Source: Portunus trituberculatus
Taxonomy: Eukaryota; Arthropoda; Malacostraca; Decapoda; Portunidae
Reading direction: 5' to 3'
Assembly (NCBI RefSeq): GCF_017591435.1
Contig: NC_059255.1
Span: forward strand, 3,713,748 to 3,777,747
DNA: 64,000 nucleotides
Shown here: piece by piece, positions 1 to 14,459 of the stretch
How positions within the stretch are numbered: position 1 is the stretch's first letter
Layout of the letters: each line of letters opens with the position of its first letter
Program-made: the position numbers and the translations under genes
The notes under the pieces: model-generated
Databases searched by the model: none
What the model was told of the DNA's origin: nothing
What the model saw: the letters and a program-made list of their open reading frames with translations, nothing else

Positions 1-1800
1 GTCATCACACTAAGCAAGGTAATGGAAAAGATATGGCAATGCAGTCGATACTCGTTACTTTGATATGAATATATGTCTATAACTAGGAGGAAAATATATC
101 ATTAGGTAGTATAAATACAGCATTAATCATATAAAATCAACTCACAATCTCAAATCATACCTATGTTATTCAGAGAAAATATGACAACATTTATTTATAG
201 TATTATGCATATATATGTCCATAACAAGGAGGAGTGTACATATATCATATCATAGATTGTAAAAGAAATCAGCTCATTATCTCAAATTATATCAATATTA
301 TTCAGAGGATATATATCAACATCTTACAAGATACAGAAACAATCAAGGGAGAGCATCTGTAGACATCGTTCAGGTGTCGTCAGAATTTCTCAAGAAGTAA
401 GTTGAACTCAAGTATGCAATGCAGTCATAATACATCACTATTAAAAGCATATTACATGGTGAAACTTCTAAGTGTATACATAAATATGGAGGAATTACTA
501 TCTCATTATCTCAGATAAGGGTGACGTCTCATACAAAATAACAGAAAACACAAGAAAAATTATTACATCCCGTAAGCATGCACAATATCACGATGTCGAA
601 AATGAACTGACGCAATGGATTCAGAAGTACTGATATATAGATTGCATTAATCTTGCAATAAGAAGTAGCTGCTCTCAGATCCACGTAATATGTTGATATA
701 AGCACTTGAAACACTGGAAAATCCATCACTTGTGAAAATGTTACCACACCAAGAAAGAAATCTGATTCTGAGTTGCCGTGTAAGGAATACGCTGTTATTT
801 CTCACCTGAAGTCACGATATCTATCTTTATATGTAATATACGCACTATACTCGAATATCAAAATACAAAAAAAAAAATATTAGCTTGCTGTTAAAACACT
901 CAACCATTACCGTTCTGTATCATCACCAGCACACAGACAAGAACCACACCATGTATTCCACAGGTTAAACATTAATATTTACTTCATTATTTAGTTTCAA
1001 CTTGTGCTCCTTTCATATCAGTGTTTTCCTAACTACATCATATTATATAATGTCCATCTTAATCTCTTGATAGTCAACATCCATATCGTATTTCTTTAAT
1101 ATATTTTCGTCTTGTTTCACCTTCAAGCCTTACCATATAGCTAACGATAAGATGGGGAGTAATGTCCTTCTATATATTTTTCGCTTGATACCTCATCAAT
1201 AACTCTTCTTTCCTCATTATCGTCGTTAACTGATTACCTTTACAATCCTTGCATTAACTTTAAATCTTTCCTTAAAATTTTATATAATCAAGTGAATGCT
1301 ACTGAAACCACTGATGATTTCCTACGATATCACGATAGCTCAACTCAGACTTGTAACCAAATGTCCTGTGTTATGTGTTAAGTACGACATCTCACATTGT
1401 ATCTATTTTCAATCCCATAAATATACCCCTTATTTCACATATATCGTCAAAATCACAGATAAAGGCACTCATTAACACTCATTACTATACATTTATCCTA
1501 ATCTCTATAAAATCTTCCAGATCGCCATATATCCCTCCAAATTATATAGAGACACCTTAACTTCCATGTTAGTCATATATCTTCGTCCTCATCAACAAGA
1601 AACCTTCAAATGCCTGCATATTAATCTAATATCAATATCACTGTCGCCAGTTTTCTGCCTTCGGAACATGTATAACCACTTTATCTTTGCATATGTTCAC
1701 TATATCTTCATCTTATTTTATCAAGTTGCTATCTCAATAATAATATTTGCCCAATACAGTCATGACCTACACAGACGTATATATGCATATGCACCTTTTC
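1..1800. other. AT-rich gene-free stretch
   Basis: No coding region is supported. Open frames are short, lack recognisable domains and mostly lack a good ATG context. From about 880 onward the plus strand becomes very poor in G, which lowers the frequency of TAG and TGA and inflates chance ORFs. Confidence 0.6.
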
Positions 1801-1802
1801 CT

Positions 1803-2172
1803 ATATCCTCACCGCAACCTTTTCTAATATACTCAATATCTTCACCGCAAACTCTTCTAATATACTCAATATCCTCACCGCAAACTTTTCTAATATAATC
1901 AAGATCTTCACCACAAACTTTTCTAATATACTCAATATCTTCACCGCAAACTCTTCTAATATACTCAATATCCTCACCGCAAACTTTTCTAATATACTCA
2001 ATATCTTCACCGCAAACTCTTCTAATATACTCAATATCCTCAGCAAACTTTTCTAATATAATCAAGATCTTCACCACAAACTCTTCTAATATAATCAATA
2101 TCCTCACCGCAACTTTTTCTAATATACTCAATATCCTCACTGCAACTTTTCTAATATAATGAATATCCTCGT
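1803..2172. repeat. 33-bp minisatellite, about 11 units
   Basis: Near-identical 33-bp units built on the words CTTCTAATATACTCAATATC and CTCACCGCAAAC follow one another. Because 33 is a multiple of three, two minus-strand frames stay open and would read an 11-residue repeat. This is a by-product of the repeat and not evidence for a protein. A few units have ATAATCAAGATC in place of ATACTCAATATC, so the array has started to diverge. Confidence 0.9.
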
Positions 2173-5100
2173 CTCACTATCTCATATTTACCTCATCGTA
2201 ACCTTTCCAGAATCCACATCCCATGACCATATATTCATATATTTACTTTGGTATTTACTATTTGCCTTCATATCTCATATTTACCTCACATCCTCTCATC
2301 TATATTCATAAGTCAGACTACTCTTGATGTATTAATTTTGACTCGAGTATGCACATGTTAAAATCAATCCATGGATAGATATCTTTACTCAACATATTCA
2401 CTAGTGGGCCCACTAATATCCTTGTGTATCACTCAACACTACCATGCCGGGTACTGTCGAAACGAAGCTTTCAGGGCGTCCCCCACTCTTCTGAATCGGC
2501 AATCCCCAGACCGGCATTCACATAATGTATATTAATATTTACTTCTGGCCAGAGAGAAACAACTTGTCACCTAGTTGATCACAACCACTTGTACACGCCT
2601 TATGCCCCTAGGTTGGCACGAAGTGTTCAAGTGTTGCTAGGTACAAGAGTCAATGTACACACAAGGAATGATATGTTTGACGCGTCTTTCTTCACATTAT
2701 AATTCGCAACTTTAATGTCTTAATATCATGTGCTTACTCCGTTTTACCTCACTCTATATCAACCTTCATACTTACACTTGTTTCCTTACTACACATATAT
2801 ATCATATTTACTATCATATTTACTCTGATGTTAACATTATTAGTGTAGTTCCGGGAATGACATCCTTATGGCTCTGCAATATCGATTTTACGTCTATCTA
2901 TATAAGATCTTAACCTCATGAATTTTAATTCCTTTTCATATGTCAAGCTGATCTATGATGGTCTTGTTAACAATTATCAATGCAATATTATATGTTTTCC
3001 TTCCTGACATATGAATTCTGACTCAGTCCTCATATTATTTACCTTGATATATATTTTCCTCACTCAATATGAATTACCTTATAACAAATATTAAGTTTTT
3101 TTTTTTCTAACCTATATATCTATCCCCACTTCGTTTTCTTCCTAGATTTATATTTTCCTTGACTCAATCCTCACATTGTTTTCCTGATATGTATGTTCCT
3201 CAACTCATTATTAATTACCTCTTAACAAATATCAATATATATTTTCTAATCCAAATATCCATCTTCATCCCTTTCTTCCTAGATATATATTCTCCTCACA
3301 CCTATTCCCTCACGCAGTATAGATATGTATCTAATTCCTCCCAATATTTTCCTTCCTAAACATTCCTCTCACACAATATTGCAAACATATTATATTCTTC
3401 ATGTCATAAATATACCTCATGTTGCCGAATATCAAACCTCACATTCAACGATATTACTGACTCAATTATATTGTCATATCAATGTCAATAACATTCGCCA
3501 ACTTACTGCCCGTGCGTAGCTACTTATATTTGCATATTGGCTAATGTGTATAACATCTCGAAAATACTCCTTTTATATTTCAACCTAGTTGTTCTCAATA
3601 CTTATAACCACATAAGAACACTGTAAATTATTTCTTATACTTGCATTTACTGATGTTATTCATATCGTTTCTATAACAGCCACAATAGTATCATATTGAC
3701 ATTAATTTACTTCTTATTCTTGTTTTTACTGATGTTATTCATATCGTCTCTACCTTTATGAACTGACTAACGCCTTAACCAAGTAGCTACATATACTACA
3801 ACTCACATATAATTTCTTGCACCTATAACTTCTGGCACTAATATGATGTTATCCAACATGACCTTACAACAACAATCGTCTTCTTAAGTGAACAATTGAA
3901 GGTTGGCCTTGCTTTGCACATGTACTTGAACATTTAATATATATTTTGCTTCTTTTCTCACCTTATCACTTAAAAACTCCACTACTTTATATTCAATTAA
4001 CCCACTGAGAGAGAAAAGACATGAGGGGAGACAAGTAACCTTAAGGTGGTGAGAAAAGAAACTGTAAGGTGAACTAGGATCTAGCCAGCAACCTTCAATT
4101 GCATGAACTAGCACTGTTACAACAATGTTACCTACTCAACTCAACTACAACCCAGCACGTGGTAGCATCCTCAACTCAACATAATATTTTATACATTAAT
4201 GCATCTTTATATCCTGCCATCCTTTCATAAAATTGCCTCGCAACTCACCGTTTCCTTTTCTCCTTAAATATTTTCATCTACCTTTCATTAACCCAAGAGA
4301 CTCACAATACACGTATGATCAATATGTAACAACAAAATGTCTTTCCCTGCTCTTGATTCTCTTCAATATTAACACTCTCCAGTTATTTCCTCTATTAACT
4401 TTTTACATAGATATCCCATTTTAATACTTACCTCATATATCAGTCATATTTCTTCTTTATTTTCTATACTTCTGATATTGATATTTGCCTCAAACCTTAA
4501 CCGCAGTGATGTATATCTCAATCATATTTCTACTGTGTCTCTATTATTCCCTCATACTATATCTTCTTCCTCATATACTATTCTCACAGAAAAATTTCTT
4601 CGCATCAACTACACACAATATCCCTTCTTTTACTTGACACTCACTTTTTGTTTCATATCTTTCATCAGAACCTTCAATATTCTTTCATCTATAATCCGAC
4701 GAACTCCCAAACATGATACAATTTACACATTTTTTATTCGTTTCTATCGCTATGGGGCAATTAAAATAGTCTTACTCAGTACTTCATATTTTCCTGCTAT
4801 AAACCACAATATATGCTTACACCCCTTGCTATTTTCCTCTGACAGTCGACACTCGTGTGAAAAAAAAAATTATCCTTATATGTCACGTCTCTTATATATG
4901 ATAAGTTTCCCTTCACATAACGACAACAAATTCGTCTACCTTTGTGAATTTTGCCGCATATCCGTAATATTTATGCCCTTGACACTCAGTTATCGTTACT
5001 CCATTGACTACTTTATGATACACATATTATAATGTAAACGAACCTTAAATAATTTATTAAAAACTCTTTATATCTCATATTTTGCCGCATTTCTCTCCCG

Positions 5101-5497
5101 CTAATAAGACTCCTCGTTTACCCCTTGATTTGTAAAGGCTTAGGTGAAACAAGCGACAGGTAACCGTACAACATATTACTCAGATATCGTCTAATCAAAA
5201 TGTAACCTTAAAGCATCCACTTGAAAGAATAACCTCTTACACGCAACATGATCTGTAATGAATATCGAAATTAATCACTAAATAAATTCTACGGATTTTA
5301 CACAAAACTTATGATCGTCACGGGCGACTCAGCTTCAGACAAAATAGTGATAATGATATGCATTCATATTATAATAACCATGCCACTTCTGATGTTGACA
5401 ACAGCTACTTAGTGCACTTTCAATCAATTTACTTTAATCTTCCATCACTATGACTGTCCCTTGCGCCAATTCCAAGATTACAATTTGCAACATTTGG

Positions 5498-5500
<3 letters not shown>
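2173..5500. other. G-poor AT-rich stretch, no gene seen
   Basis: The plus strand is dominated by T, A and C with little G, and recurring words such as TCATATTTACCTCA suggest a very old tandem or dispersed repeat. A GC-richer island at about 2405-2640 stands out, including the palindrome CTAGTGGGCCCACTA, but I do not recognise it. The longest open frame (4478-5032) begins at a TTG and looks like a product of low stop-codon density. Confidence 0.5.

Positions 5501-5570
<70 letters not shown>
5501..5570. repeat. (TA)35 microsatellite
   Basis: Uninterrupted TA dinucleotide run of about 70 bases. Confidence 0.98.
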
Positions 5571-5573
<3 letters not shown>

Positions 5574-6510
5574 TTTTTTTTTGTCGTGATCCGAGCTGTT
5601 GCACGACGTGGTACAAATTGTCTAGCTACTGGCTATAAATAGTCAAAGGTTTTTTCTATCTTTAATTAACAAAACTAATATCTATACATAAGGTGTTCGA
5701 TACGGCGCCGACAAGTAACAATCACAACTCTTTCTGTTGCCTTCTCCACTGCAATTATTACAATTTCTCTTACAAACATCCTTAAGAATTGCATTAATCT
5801 CGTAAATATTCTCGCATCAAAACGGATTTCACTTCAAACATCATCCACTATATCTTCATAACGTATTACAACATCTGAACACGGTGTTTTATTTCTCCGT
5901 AAATCTCATACGTAGTACGTACAATATTACCCCTTTTTCCAGCTACCCGTATATAAGGATGACCTTTACTTGGTACATGAATGCAAGCAACCACATGACG
6001 TACCACCAAATATATTACCATACACATATAATTAACAGACTCCGTTCAACAAAATGACGACGTAACACCACCGAAATATAATGACAAATATTGATATCTC
6101 CACACAAATGACTTCCCTCAAGTAATCTCTTTCTCTTGGTACCCATACATGGAACCACGTTAACTTCGTACACAATTACACACTAGTAAATATGTTATGT
6201 AACTTATTCGTCAGAGCAACACACATGCACATACGTAGGTAGCCGTATACAAATTCCCTTACTCATAGATGAAAACGCAAGTATATAACGACGTCATTAT
6301 GAACCAAAGTACAACCACATAAACCATAATAAACTAATACCACATAATACCTAAACCTCCTATCATGTTTCTTCCTCCATTCTAATTTACCTCAAAAGAC
6401 TGCATTGCAACTTATAAGCTCCACTTACTGGTTATATATGAAGTACAAAACGCCGCCCTCAGCTATGCAGCCGAGGGTGGCCCGCTTAGAGCCGCGGTTG
6501 TCCTCTCTGC

Positions 6511-6544
<34 letters not shown>

Positions 6545-6914
6545 CCAAACCTCTACAATTTCCCTTCAGGAACTTATGGGGGCGTGTCTTGACCCACACA
6601 ACACGCCCCTCAGAATGTACCATTCACCAATCAAGTACAAGCTCAAATGAACTCCACGTGTGGTATGAACAACATCCAAGACGACAACACTACCACCGGA
6701 TGTTTACATGACCTGGGCGATATATATCTGCCCGGGCTGCCCTGGGTCAAACGGCCTGGGTCATTAAATGTTTCCTTTTGACCCTCCTGCCCTTCCTAAT
6801 CTCTTTTATGGCTGGATACGGCTACACACCGCATACTGGCGAACTAGCATACTTCCATATATCTTTATTTCTTGTTTCTTATATTTTTCATATTTCACTT
6901 ATGATGTGCGCATC
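5571..6914. other. Mostly unique sequence, no gene seen
   Basis: AT-rich and without a convincing ORF. A GC-richer patch at about 6450-6505 is followed by (CT)n at 6509-6541. At 6714-6733 there is an imperfect palindrome, GGGC-GATATATATC-TGCCC, able to form a hairpin. Further copies of the word CCTGGG lie just downstream. Confidence 0.5.
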
Positions 6915-9206
6915 TGACACTATTAACATGATTTCTACATTATCAATAGCAAAAACACTCTTAATAACCATGCTCGTTATCTCTGTGGCCTTTTGAAATA
7001 ATTGAAATAATGGCAGCATCACCTCTATTTTCAAAAGGCTCTAGTTTGAGTCATACGGGTTGTTAAGGGTAGTTTAATGGTTCTACTGACAGATTAACAT
7101 GATTTCTACATTATCAACAGCAAAAACACTCTTATTAACCAAGCTAGTTATCTTTATGGCCTTTTGAAATAATGGCCACATCACCTCTATTTTCAAAAGG
7201 CTCTAATTTCAGTCAAACGAGTTTCTAATGGTAGTTTGAAAGTTCAAAAGACAGATTAACATGATTTATACGTTATCAACAGCAAAAACACTCTTAATAA
7301 CCAAGCTCGTTATCTCTGTGGCCTTTGAAAATAGTGGCCACATAACCTCTATATTTAAAAGGCTCTAGTTTCAGTTACACGGGTTACTAAGAGTAGTTTG
7401 ATGGTTCAAGAGATGGAGTAACGTGATTTCTCCGTTATCAACAGCGAAAATACTCTTAATAACCATGCTTCTCGTTTCTGGAGCCTTTAATAATAGTGGC
7501 CACATAACCACTATTTTTAAAAGGCTCTAGTTTGAGTCACACGGGTTGTTAAGGGTAGTTTGATGGTTCTAGTGACAGATTAATATGATTTCTACATTAT
7601 CAACAGTGAAAAAAAGGTTCAAAAGACAGATTAACATGATTTCTACGTTATCAACATCAAAAACACTCTTAATAACCAAGCTCGTTATTTCTGTGGCCTT
7701 TGAAAACAGTGGCCACATAACCTCTATATTTAAAAGGCTCTAGTTTCAGTTACACGGGTTACTAAGAGTAGTTTGAAGGTTCAAGAGAGGGAGTAATGTG
7801 ATTTCTCCGTTATCAACAGCGAAAATACTCTTAATAAACATGCTTGTCGTTTCTGGACACTTTGAAAATAGTGGCCACATAACCACTGTTTTTAAAAGGC
7901 TCTAGTTTGAGTCACACGGGTTGTTAAGGGTAGTTTGATGGTTCTAGTGACAGATTAATATGATTTCTACATTATCAACAGTGAAAATACTCTTAATAAC
8001 CAAGCTTGTCATCTCTGTGGTCTTTGAAAATAATATCTACATCATCTCTATATTTAAAAGGCTCTAATTTCAGTCACACGGGTTTCTAAGGGTAGTTTGA
8101 AGGTTCAAGAGACAGATTAACATGATTTCTCCGTTATCAACAGCGAAAACACTCTTAATAACCATGCTTGTCCTTTCTGGAGCCTTTGAAAATAGTGGCC
8201 ACATCATCTCTATATTTAAAAGGCTCTAGTTTCAGTCACAAGGGTTTCTAAGGGTTGTTTGATGGTTCAAGAGACAGATTAACATGATTTCTACATTATC
8301 AATAGCAAAAACATTCTTAATAACCATGATTTCTCTAATTTCAGTCACACGGGTTTCTAAGGGTTGTTTGAAGGTTCAAGAGACAGATTAACATCATTTC
8401 TCTGTTATCAACAGCGAAAACACTCTTAATAACCATGCTTGTAGTTTCTGGAGCCTTTGAAAATAGTGGCCACTAACCTCTATTTTTAAAAGGCTCTAGT
8501 TTCAGTCACACGGGTATCTAAGGGTAGTTTGATGGTTCAAGAGACAGATTAACATGATTTCTACGTTATCAACGGCAAAAACAATCTTAATAACCATGCT
8601 CGTTATCTCTGTGGCCTTTTGAAATAATGGCCACATCATCTCTATTTCTAAAAAACTCTAATTTCAGTTACATGGGTTTCTAAGGCTAATTTGATAGTTC
8701 TAGTGACAGATTAATAGGATTTCTACGTTCTCAACAGCGAGAACACTCTTAATAAACAAGCTTGTTATCTTTGTGGCCTTTTGAAATAATGGCCACATCA
8801 CCTCTATTTTTAAAAGGATCTATTTTCAGTCACACGGGGTTCTAAGTTTAATTTGATGGTTCTAGTGACATATTGACATGATTTCTACATTATCAACAGC
8901 AAAATAACTCTTAATAACCATGCTTGTCGTTTCTAGTGCCTTTGAAAATAGTGGCCGCATCACCTCTATTTGAGTGACACGGGTTTCTAAGGATACTTTG
9001 ATGATTGTAGTGACAGATTAATATGATTTCTACGTTATCAACAGCGAAAACACTCTTAATAAGCAAGCTTGTTATCTTTGTGGCCTTTTGAAATAATGGC
9101 CGCATCACCTCTATTTTCAAAAGGCTCTAGTTTGAGTGACACGGGTTGTTAAGGGTAGTTTGGTGGTTCTAGTGACAGATTGACATGATTTCTACGTTAT
9201 CAACAC
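6915..9206 (+). repeat. ~160-bp satellite array, forward orientation
   Basis: About 14 diverged units of roughly 160 bp. Diagnostic words recur in order: ATTAACATGATTTCTACATT, ATCAACAGCAAAAACACTCT, GTGGCCTTTTGAAATAATGG, AAAAGGCTCTAGTTTCAGTC and GGGTAGTTTGAAGGTTC. Units differ by point changes and small deletions (one near 7610 is clearly truncated). The same family occurs inverted at 14.46-15.3 kb and as degraded copies near 48950-49050 and 55700-56040. Confidence 0.9.
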
Positions 9207-9850
9207 TTATCTAACTTATTCACTTATTTATTTATTTATTAACTCATTTATCTACTTCCCATGTACTTATTTACTTATCTATTTATCTATTTATTTACTT
9301 ATTCACTTATCTATTTACTTTTCTCTTCTCATTTATTTACTTTCCATCACCTAATCCCTCCTTCACTTTCCCCATTCCACTCACTTCACCATCTTTCCCA
9401 AACCTGTTTCCTTTCCTCTCCAAGGGAAAACTACTTTGCAAGAGTCCCCCTCCCCCCTCTTCTTACTAACCCAAGCACGTTTTCTTTGCATCTCTCTTCT
9501 TTTCATCTTGCAAGTATTTCCTGTTTTCTTTTTTTTTGTGAGTTGTTTCTAATTTATACTTATCTCTTCCTCTCTCTTACCTTTCACTTTTTTCTTCTTA
9601 TTCTTGTTCTTCTCTCCTACCTTTGTTTCTCTTCTCTTCCTCTTTGTCTTTCTTCTTTTCTTACACAAGCTGGGATAAAGGAGGAAAGAGAGAAAGGAAG
9701 GAAGGAAGAAAGGAAGGAAAAAAGGAGAGGAAAGGAAGGAATAACGAAAAGGAGGTGAACAAGTGGAGAAAAGGAGATGGAAGGAAATAGAGAGAAGAGG
9801 AGAAAAGCAAGGAAAAAGGAAAAAAAGAAAAGAGAAACCATAACACTGCT
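9207..9850. repeat. (TTTA)n-rich, pyrimidine-rich then purine-rich simple sequence
   Basis: TTTA/CTTA-type repeats at about 9222-9320 pass into a T/C-rich tract to about 9660. That is followed by an A/G-rich tract with GGAA words to about 9830. The sharp flip from pyrimidine to purine leaves open frames on both strands (9261-9758 plus, 9617-9889 minus) that look like shadows of composition. Confidence 0.75.
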
Positions 9851-9854
9851 ATAC

Positions 9855-11290
9855 ACAAAAAACACACACCCTAACACACTAGAATACACCCTAACACACT
9901 AAAATACACCCTAACACACTGGTAAACACCCTAATCACACACCAACACACTGACACCCTAGAACACACCAAACACTCTGTCATACACACTGACACCATGC
10001 CATACACCCTAACACATTAAAATACACCCTAAACACACTAGTATACACACAAACACATGCCAACACACTGCCATACACCCTAGAACACAGTGAACAACCT
10101 GCAATACACTATAACACCATGTAACACACCCTAACACACCCAAATATACCTTAACACACTAAACACAACCTAGCAAACCCAAATACAGCCTAATATACAA
10201 AAATACACCCTAAAACATTAATATACACTCTAAAATTCACCCTAACACACTGAAATACACCCTAACACACTAAAATGCACCCTAACACACTAAAATACAC
10301 CCTAACACACCCAAATATACCCTGACACACTAAAATACACCCTAACACACTAAAATACACCCTAACACACTATAATACACCCTAACACACTAAAATGCAC
10401 CCTAACACACTAAAATACACCCTAACACACCCAAATACACCCTAACACACTAAAATACACCCTAACACACCCAAATACACCCTAACACACCTAAAATACA
10501 CCCTAACACACCTAAAATACACCCTAAATACACCCTAACACACTAAAATACACCCTAACACACTAAAATACACCCTAACACACTAAAATGCACCCTAACA
10601 CACTAAAATACACCCTAACACACCCAAATACACCCTAACACACTAAAATACACCCTAACACACTATAATACACCCTAACACACTATAATACACCCTAACA
10701 CACTAAAATACACCCTAACAGACTAAAATATACCTTAACACACCCAAATACACCCTAACACACTATAATACACCCTAACACACCCTAACACACTAAAATA
10801 TACTCTAACACACCCAAATACACCCTAACACACTAAAATACACCCTAACACACTAAAATACACCCTAACACACCCAAATATACCCTGACACACTAAAATA
10901 CACCCTAACACACTAAATACACCCTAACACACCCAAATACACCCTAACACACTATAATACACCCTAACACACCCAAATACACCCTAACACACCTAAAATA
11001 CACCCTAACACACCTAAAATACACCCTAAATACACCCTAACACACTATAATACACCCTAACACACTATAATACACCCTAACACACTAAAATACACCCTAA
11101 CACAGTAAAATATACCCTAACACACCCAAATACACCCTAACACACCCAAATACACCCTAAGACACTAAAATACACCCTAACACACTATAATACACCCTAA
11201 CACACTATAATACACCCTAACACACTTAAAATACACCCAAACACGCTGAAATATACCCTAACACACCCCAATACACCCTAACACACTAAT
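9855..11290. repeat. 20-bp minisatellite, about 70 units
   Basis: About 1.4 kb of 20-bp units with the consensus CACCCTAACACACTAAAATA. Variants include CACACCCAAATA and CACACTATAATA, and some units are shortened. Blocks of variant units recur in the same order (compare about 10240-10540 with 10840-11040), which points to local segmental duplication as well as unit slippage. Confidence 0.95.
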
Positions 11291-11398
11291 AGATGAAGAA
11301 TAAGGGGTATAAACAAACATTTTTATTCCCTTACCTCTCTTTCCTTGATTTTCTCTCCCTCTTCCTTATTTACTTCTCCTTTCCTTCGTTCTTCCTTC

Positions 11399-11400
<2 letters not shown>

Positions 11401-11452
<52 letters not shown>

Positions 11453-11512
11453 AGTTAGAATTTACTCGTGTCAATGTTTTGGTTTGGTTCAATCAGCTTA
11501 CTCGCATCTCTT

Positions 11513-11567
<55 letters not shown>

Positions 11568-11608
11568 AGATAAAGAGAAAATTTTTCTCTCTTATTCATT
11601 CTCTATCT

Positions 11609-11705
<97 letters not shown>

Positions 11706-11747
11706 ATTCCGGCTTCTTTTCCCATTTTTTTTCCTTTTTTGTATTTA

Positions 11748-11795
<48 letters not shown>
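11401..11795. repeat. Cluster of (GA)n and (CT)n tracts
   Basis: A GA tract at about 11401-11448 is followed by three CT tracts at about 11517-11562, 11612-11704 and 11750-11794, with short unique spacers. The predicted Leu/Ser-rich and Arg/Glu-rich ORFs here are translations of the microsatellite. Confidence 0.97.
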
Positions 11796-11798
<3 letters not shown>

Positions 11799-11864
11799 CT
11801 GCCACACGCTATACGGACGCACGCAAACAAGAGACATTTCGCTGGTGATGTATGCTCAGGCTAA

Positions 11865-13135
11865 CTCCTTCATTACCATAAGGCATTGGTGATCACAAGG
11901 CAATTAACTTGGTGTGCTTATAAAAACGAGAAAATGAATTGTAGAAAGGGTGAAGTTTGAAGGATAGAGGGGAAAAATACGTGAACTTGTGGGATTAAAC
12001 TTGGAATACTTATAAAAACGAGTAAATGCATTGTAGGAAGGGATGATGTTTGAAGGATAGAGAGAGAAAAATTATGTGAACTTGGGGTATTAAACTTGGC
12101 ATGTCTTGTAAAAACGACTAAATGCATTGTAGAAAGGGATGATGTTCGTGTTTTTTTAAGGATTTATTTTGAGTGTTTTAGTGTTTTTTTTTTTTTGGTG
12201 TTTTAAGGGAGTTTTTAGGACTTTTAGGACAATTTAGAGTCAGAATTAAGTTTTTCTTAGTCTGTGTGTTTTAAAATTATGTGAACTTGGGTGGATTAAA
12301 CTTGGCATGCTTATAAAAACGAGAAAATGAATTGTAGAAAACGGATGAAGTTTGAGGGATAGAGGAAAAAAAAATACGTGAAAAGGAGGAATTAATTAGG
12401 TATGTTTAAAAAAAAAAAAGGGGAGGGGAAATATGTGTGGAAAAGATAAATTCTGAAGGACGGAAGGGAAAAAAACAGGTAAGACATTAGTGAACTGTGG
12501 ATTCCTTATTTCTTCTTATGTAAGACTGACCAGTGACAACCAGAAAAACATAAAGAAGGCCCACTTAGTCGCCGAAAGGGTTAGATCCGAAAGGGTTAGC
12601 CAGAAGACAGAGATAAATGTCTTGAAACCTCCCTCTTAAATGAAGTCAAGTCATAACAAGGTAAGTCTATAAAAAAAAGGGAAAGTGCATTGTGGGAAGT
12701 ATGAAGTCTGAAGGATGGAGGAAAAAAAATATAGAAAGAAAGAAAAAGAAAAAGTAAGACATTGGTGAACTGAACAAATTAACCAAGAACGTTTACAAAA
12801 AAGGAAATTGAAATGTGATGAGGAAATTATATTGAAGTTTAAAAGAAGGAATAAATAAAACATGAGGCATTGGTGAACTTTGCAAATTATCTTTTCTTGG
12901 TAGGGAAGAGGGCCAGCCAAAGAGCAAAAAAAAAAAAAAAAGAAGAAAAGATTACAAAAAAGTCCCAAATTAAACAGGTATGCTTATAAAAACGTGAAAA
13001 ATACAATGTTGAAAAAAATGAAGTCTAAAGGATGGAGGGAATATAAAACCACGTAATGCATTGGTGAACTGTGGTAACTTAAATGATGTTTCTAAAAAAG
13101 GGTGTACGTGTGTTGTGGGAGTGTTTGGTGCCTGG
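11865..13135 (+). repeat. Diverged ~95-bp tandem array
   Basis: Words such as GCTTATAAAAACGAGAAAAT, ATTGTAGAAAGG, TGAAGTTTGAAGGATAGAGG and CATTGGTGAACT recur about every 90-110 bp. Units are heavily diverged, with insertions of T-rich or A-rich simple sequence (for example about 12150-12200). No coding region is visible. Confidence 0.7.
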
Positions 13136-13209
13136 AAAGGTGAAACGGTTAATGTCACGGAATTAAAGGCATGAACATTATCAGTGGCGTGTTTTATATA
13201 GAAGGAAAT

Positions 13210-13440
<231 letters not shown>

Positions 13441-13764
13441 GTTCATATATTTGGTGTGAGAAAAAAGGGAAGAGAGAGAGAGAACCAACAAAAAAGGAGT
13501 AAGAAGAGAAATAAACAGAAGAAAATAAAGAAGGAAAGAGCAAGAAAGGGGAAAGAACTAATTTGTAACAGATTGAACGTAAGGAAATATAACTAACGCG
13601 TTTATGAAAGAGAAACTAACTGGAAATAAACTTACAAAAAGAAAGTTACCAATGCATTATTATGAAAAGGATGTTAGTGATCGAAAAGGAAGAAACAGTT
13701 AACTTGTCACGAAATAAAAACAAAAAAAAATTAATTATGTTCACGAAAAAAGGAAAATTGAAGC

Positions 13765-13768
<4 letters not shown>

Positions 13769-13819
<51 letters not shown>

Positions 13820-13914
13820 GAGGGGGGTAGGAGGGGCAAGGCGGGCAGTGTGTGGTGTGTGTGAGTGGGCACCCCGCACTCATACACGACTTAGTTACGA
13901 GTCTTGCTAAGTGG

Positions 13915-13986
<72 letters not shown>

Positions 13987-14062
13987 AATTTATCCAGCTG
14001 TCCGTCTGCGTCAGTATCTATCTATCTATCTACTCAACCTACCTTTCTCTTTCCCAATCTCA

Positions 14063-14096
<34 letters not shown>

Positions 14097-14130
14097 TGTC
14101 ATGTCACCCAATAAAATCATACCCTTCCTT

Positions 14131-14196
<66 letters not shown>

Positions 14197-14366
14197 AGCA
14201 CACACACACACGCTTGTTGTTGAGTGAGGCGCGGCGGAGTGAAGGGTAACAGTGGCGGGGAAAGTGACATGACTGGCTGGGCGTGGCGCGGAGGAGACTC
14301 ACAAGAAATAATGAAAAAAAAAAAAGTCAGAAAAAAATATGAGAGAAGTTAAATACAAGGAGCTAA

Positions 14367-14445
<79 letters not shown>
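13769..14445. repeat. Cluster of GA, GT and CA microsatellites
   Basis: GA tract at about 13769-13817, GT tract at about 13918-13985, CA tracts at about 14064-14093 and 14136-14192, and a GT tract at about 14370-14444. The spacers (for example 14214-14310, GC-richer) are unique and show no gene. Confidence 0.96.
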
Positions 14446-14446
<1 letters not shown>

Positions 14447-14459
14447 CGGAAGTATTAAA

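Noticed and set aside
4478..5032. 184-aa ORF in the AT-rich left region
   Set aside because: It starts at TTG, has no recognisable domain, and the strand's low G content makes long chance frames likely.
9855..11290. Interstitial telomere
   Set aside because: Arthropod telomeres are (TTAGG)n in tandem. Here CCTAA occurs once per 20-bp unit and never as a pure tandem.
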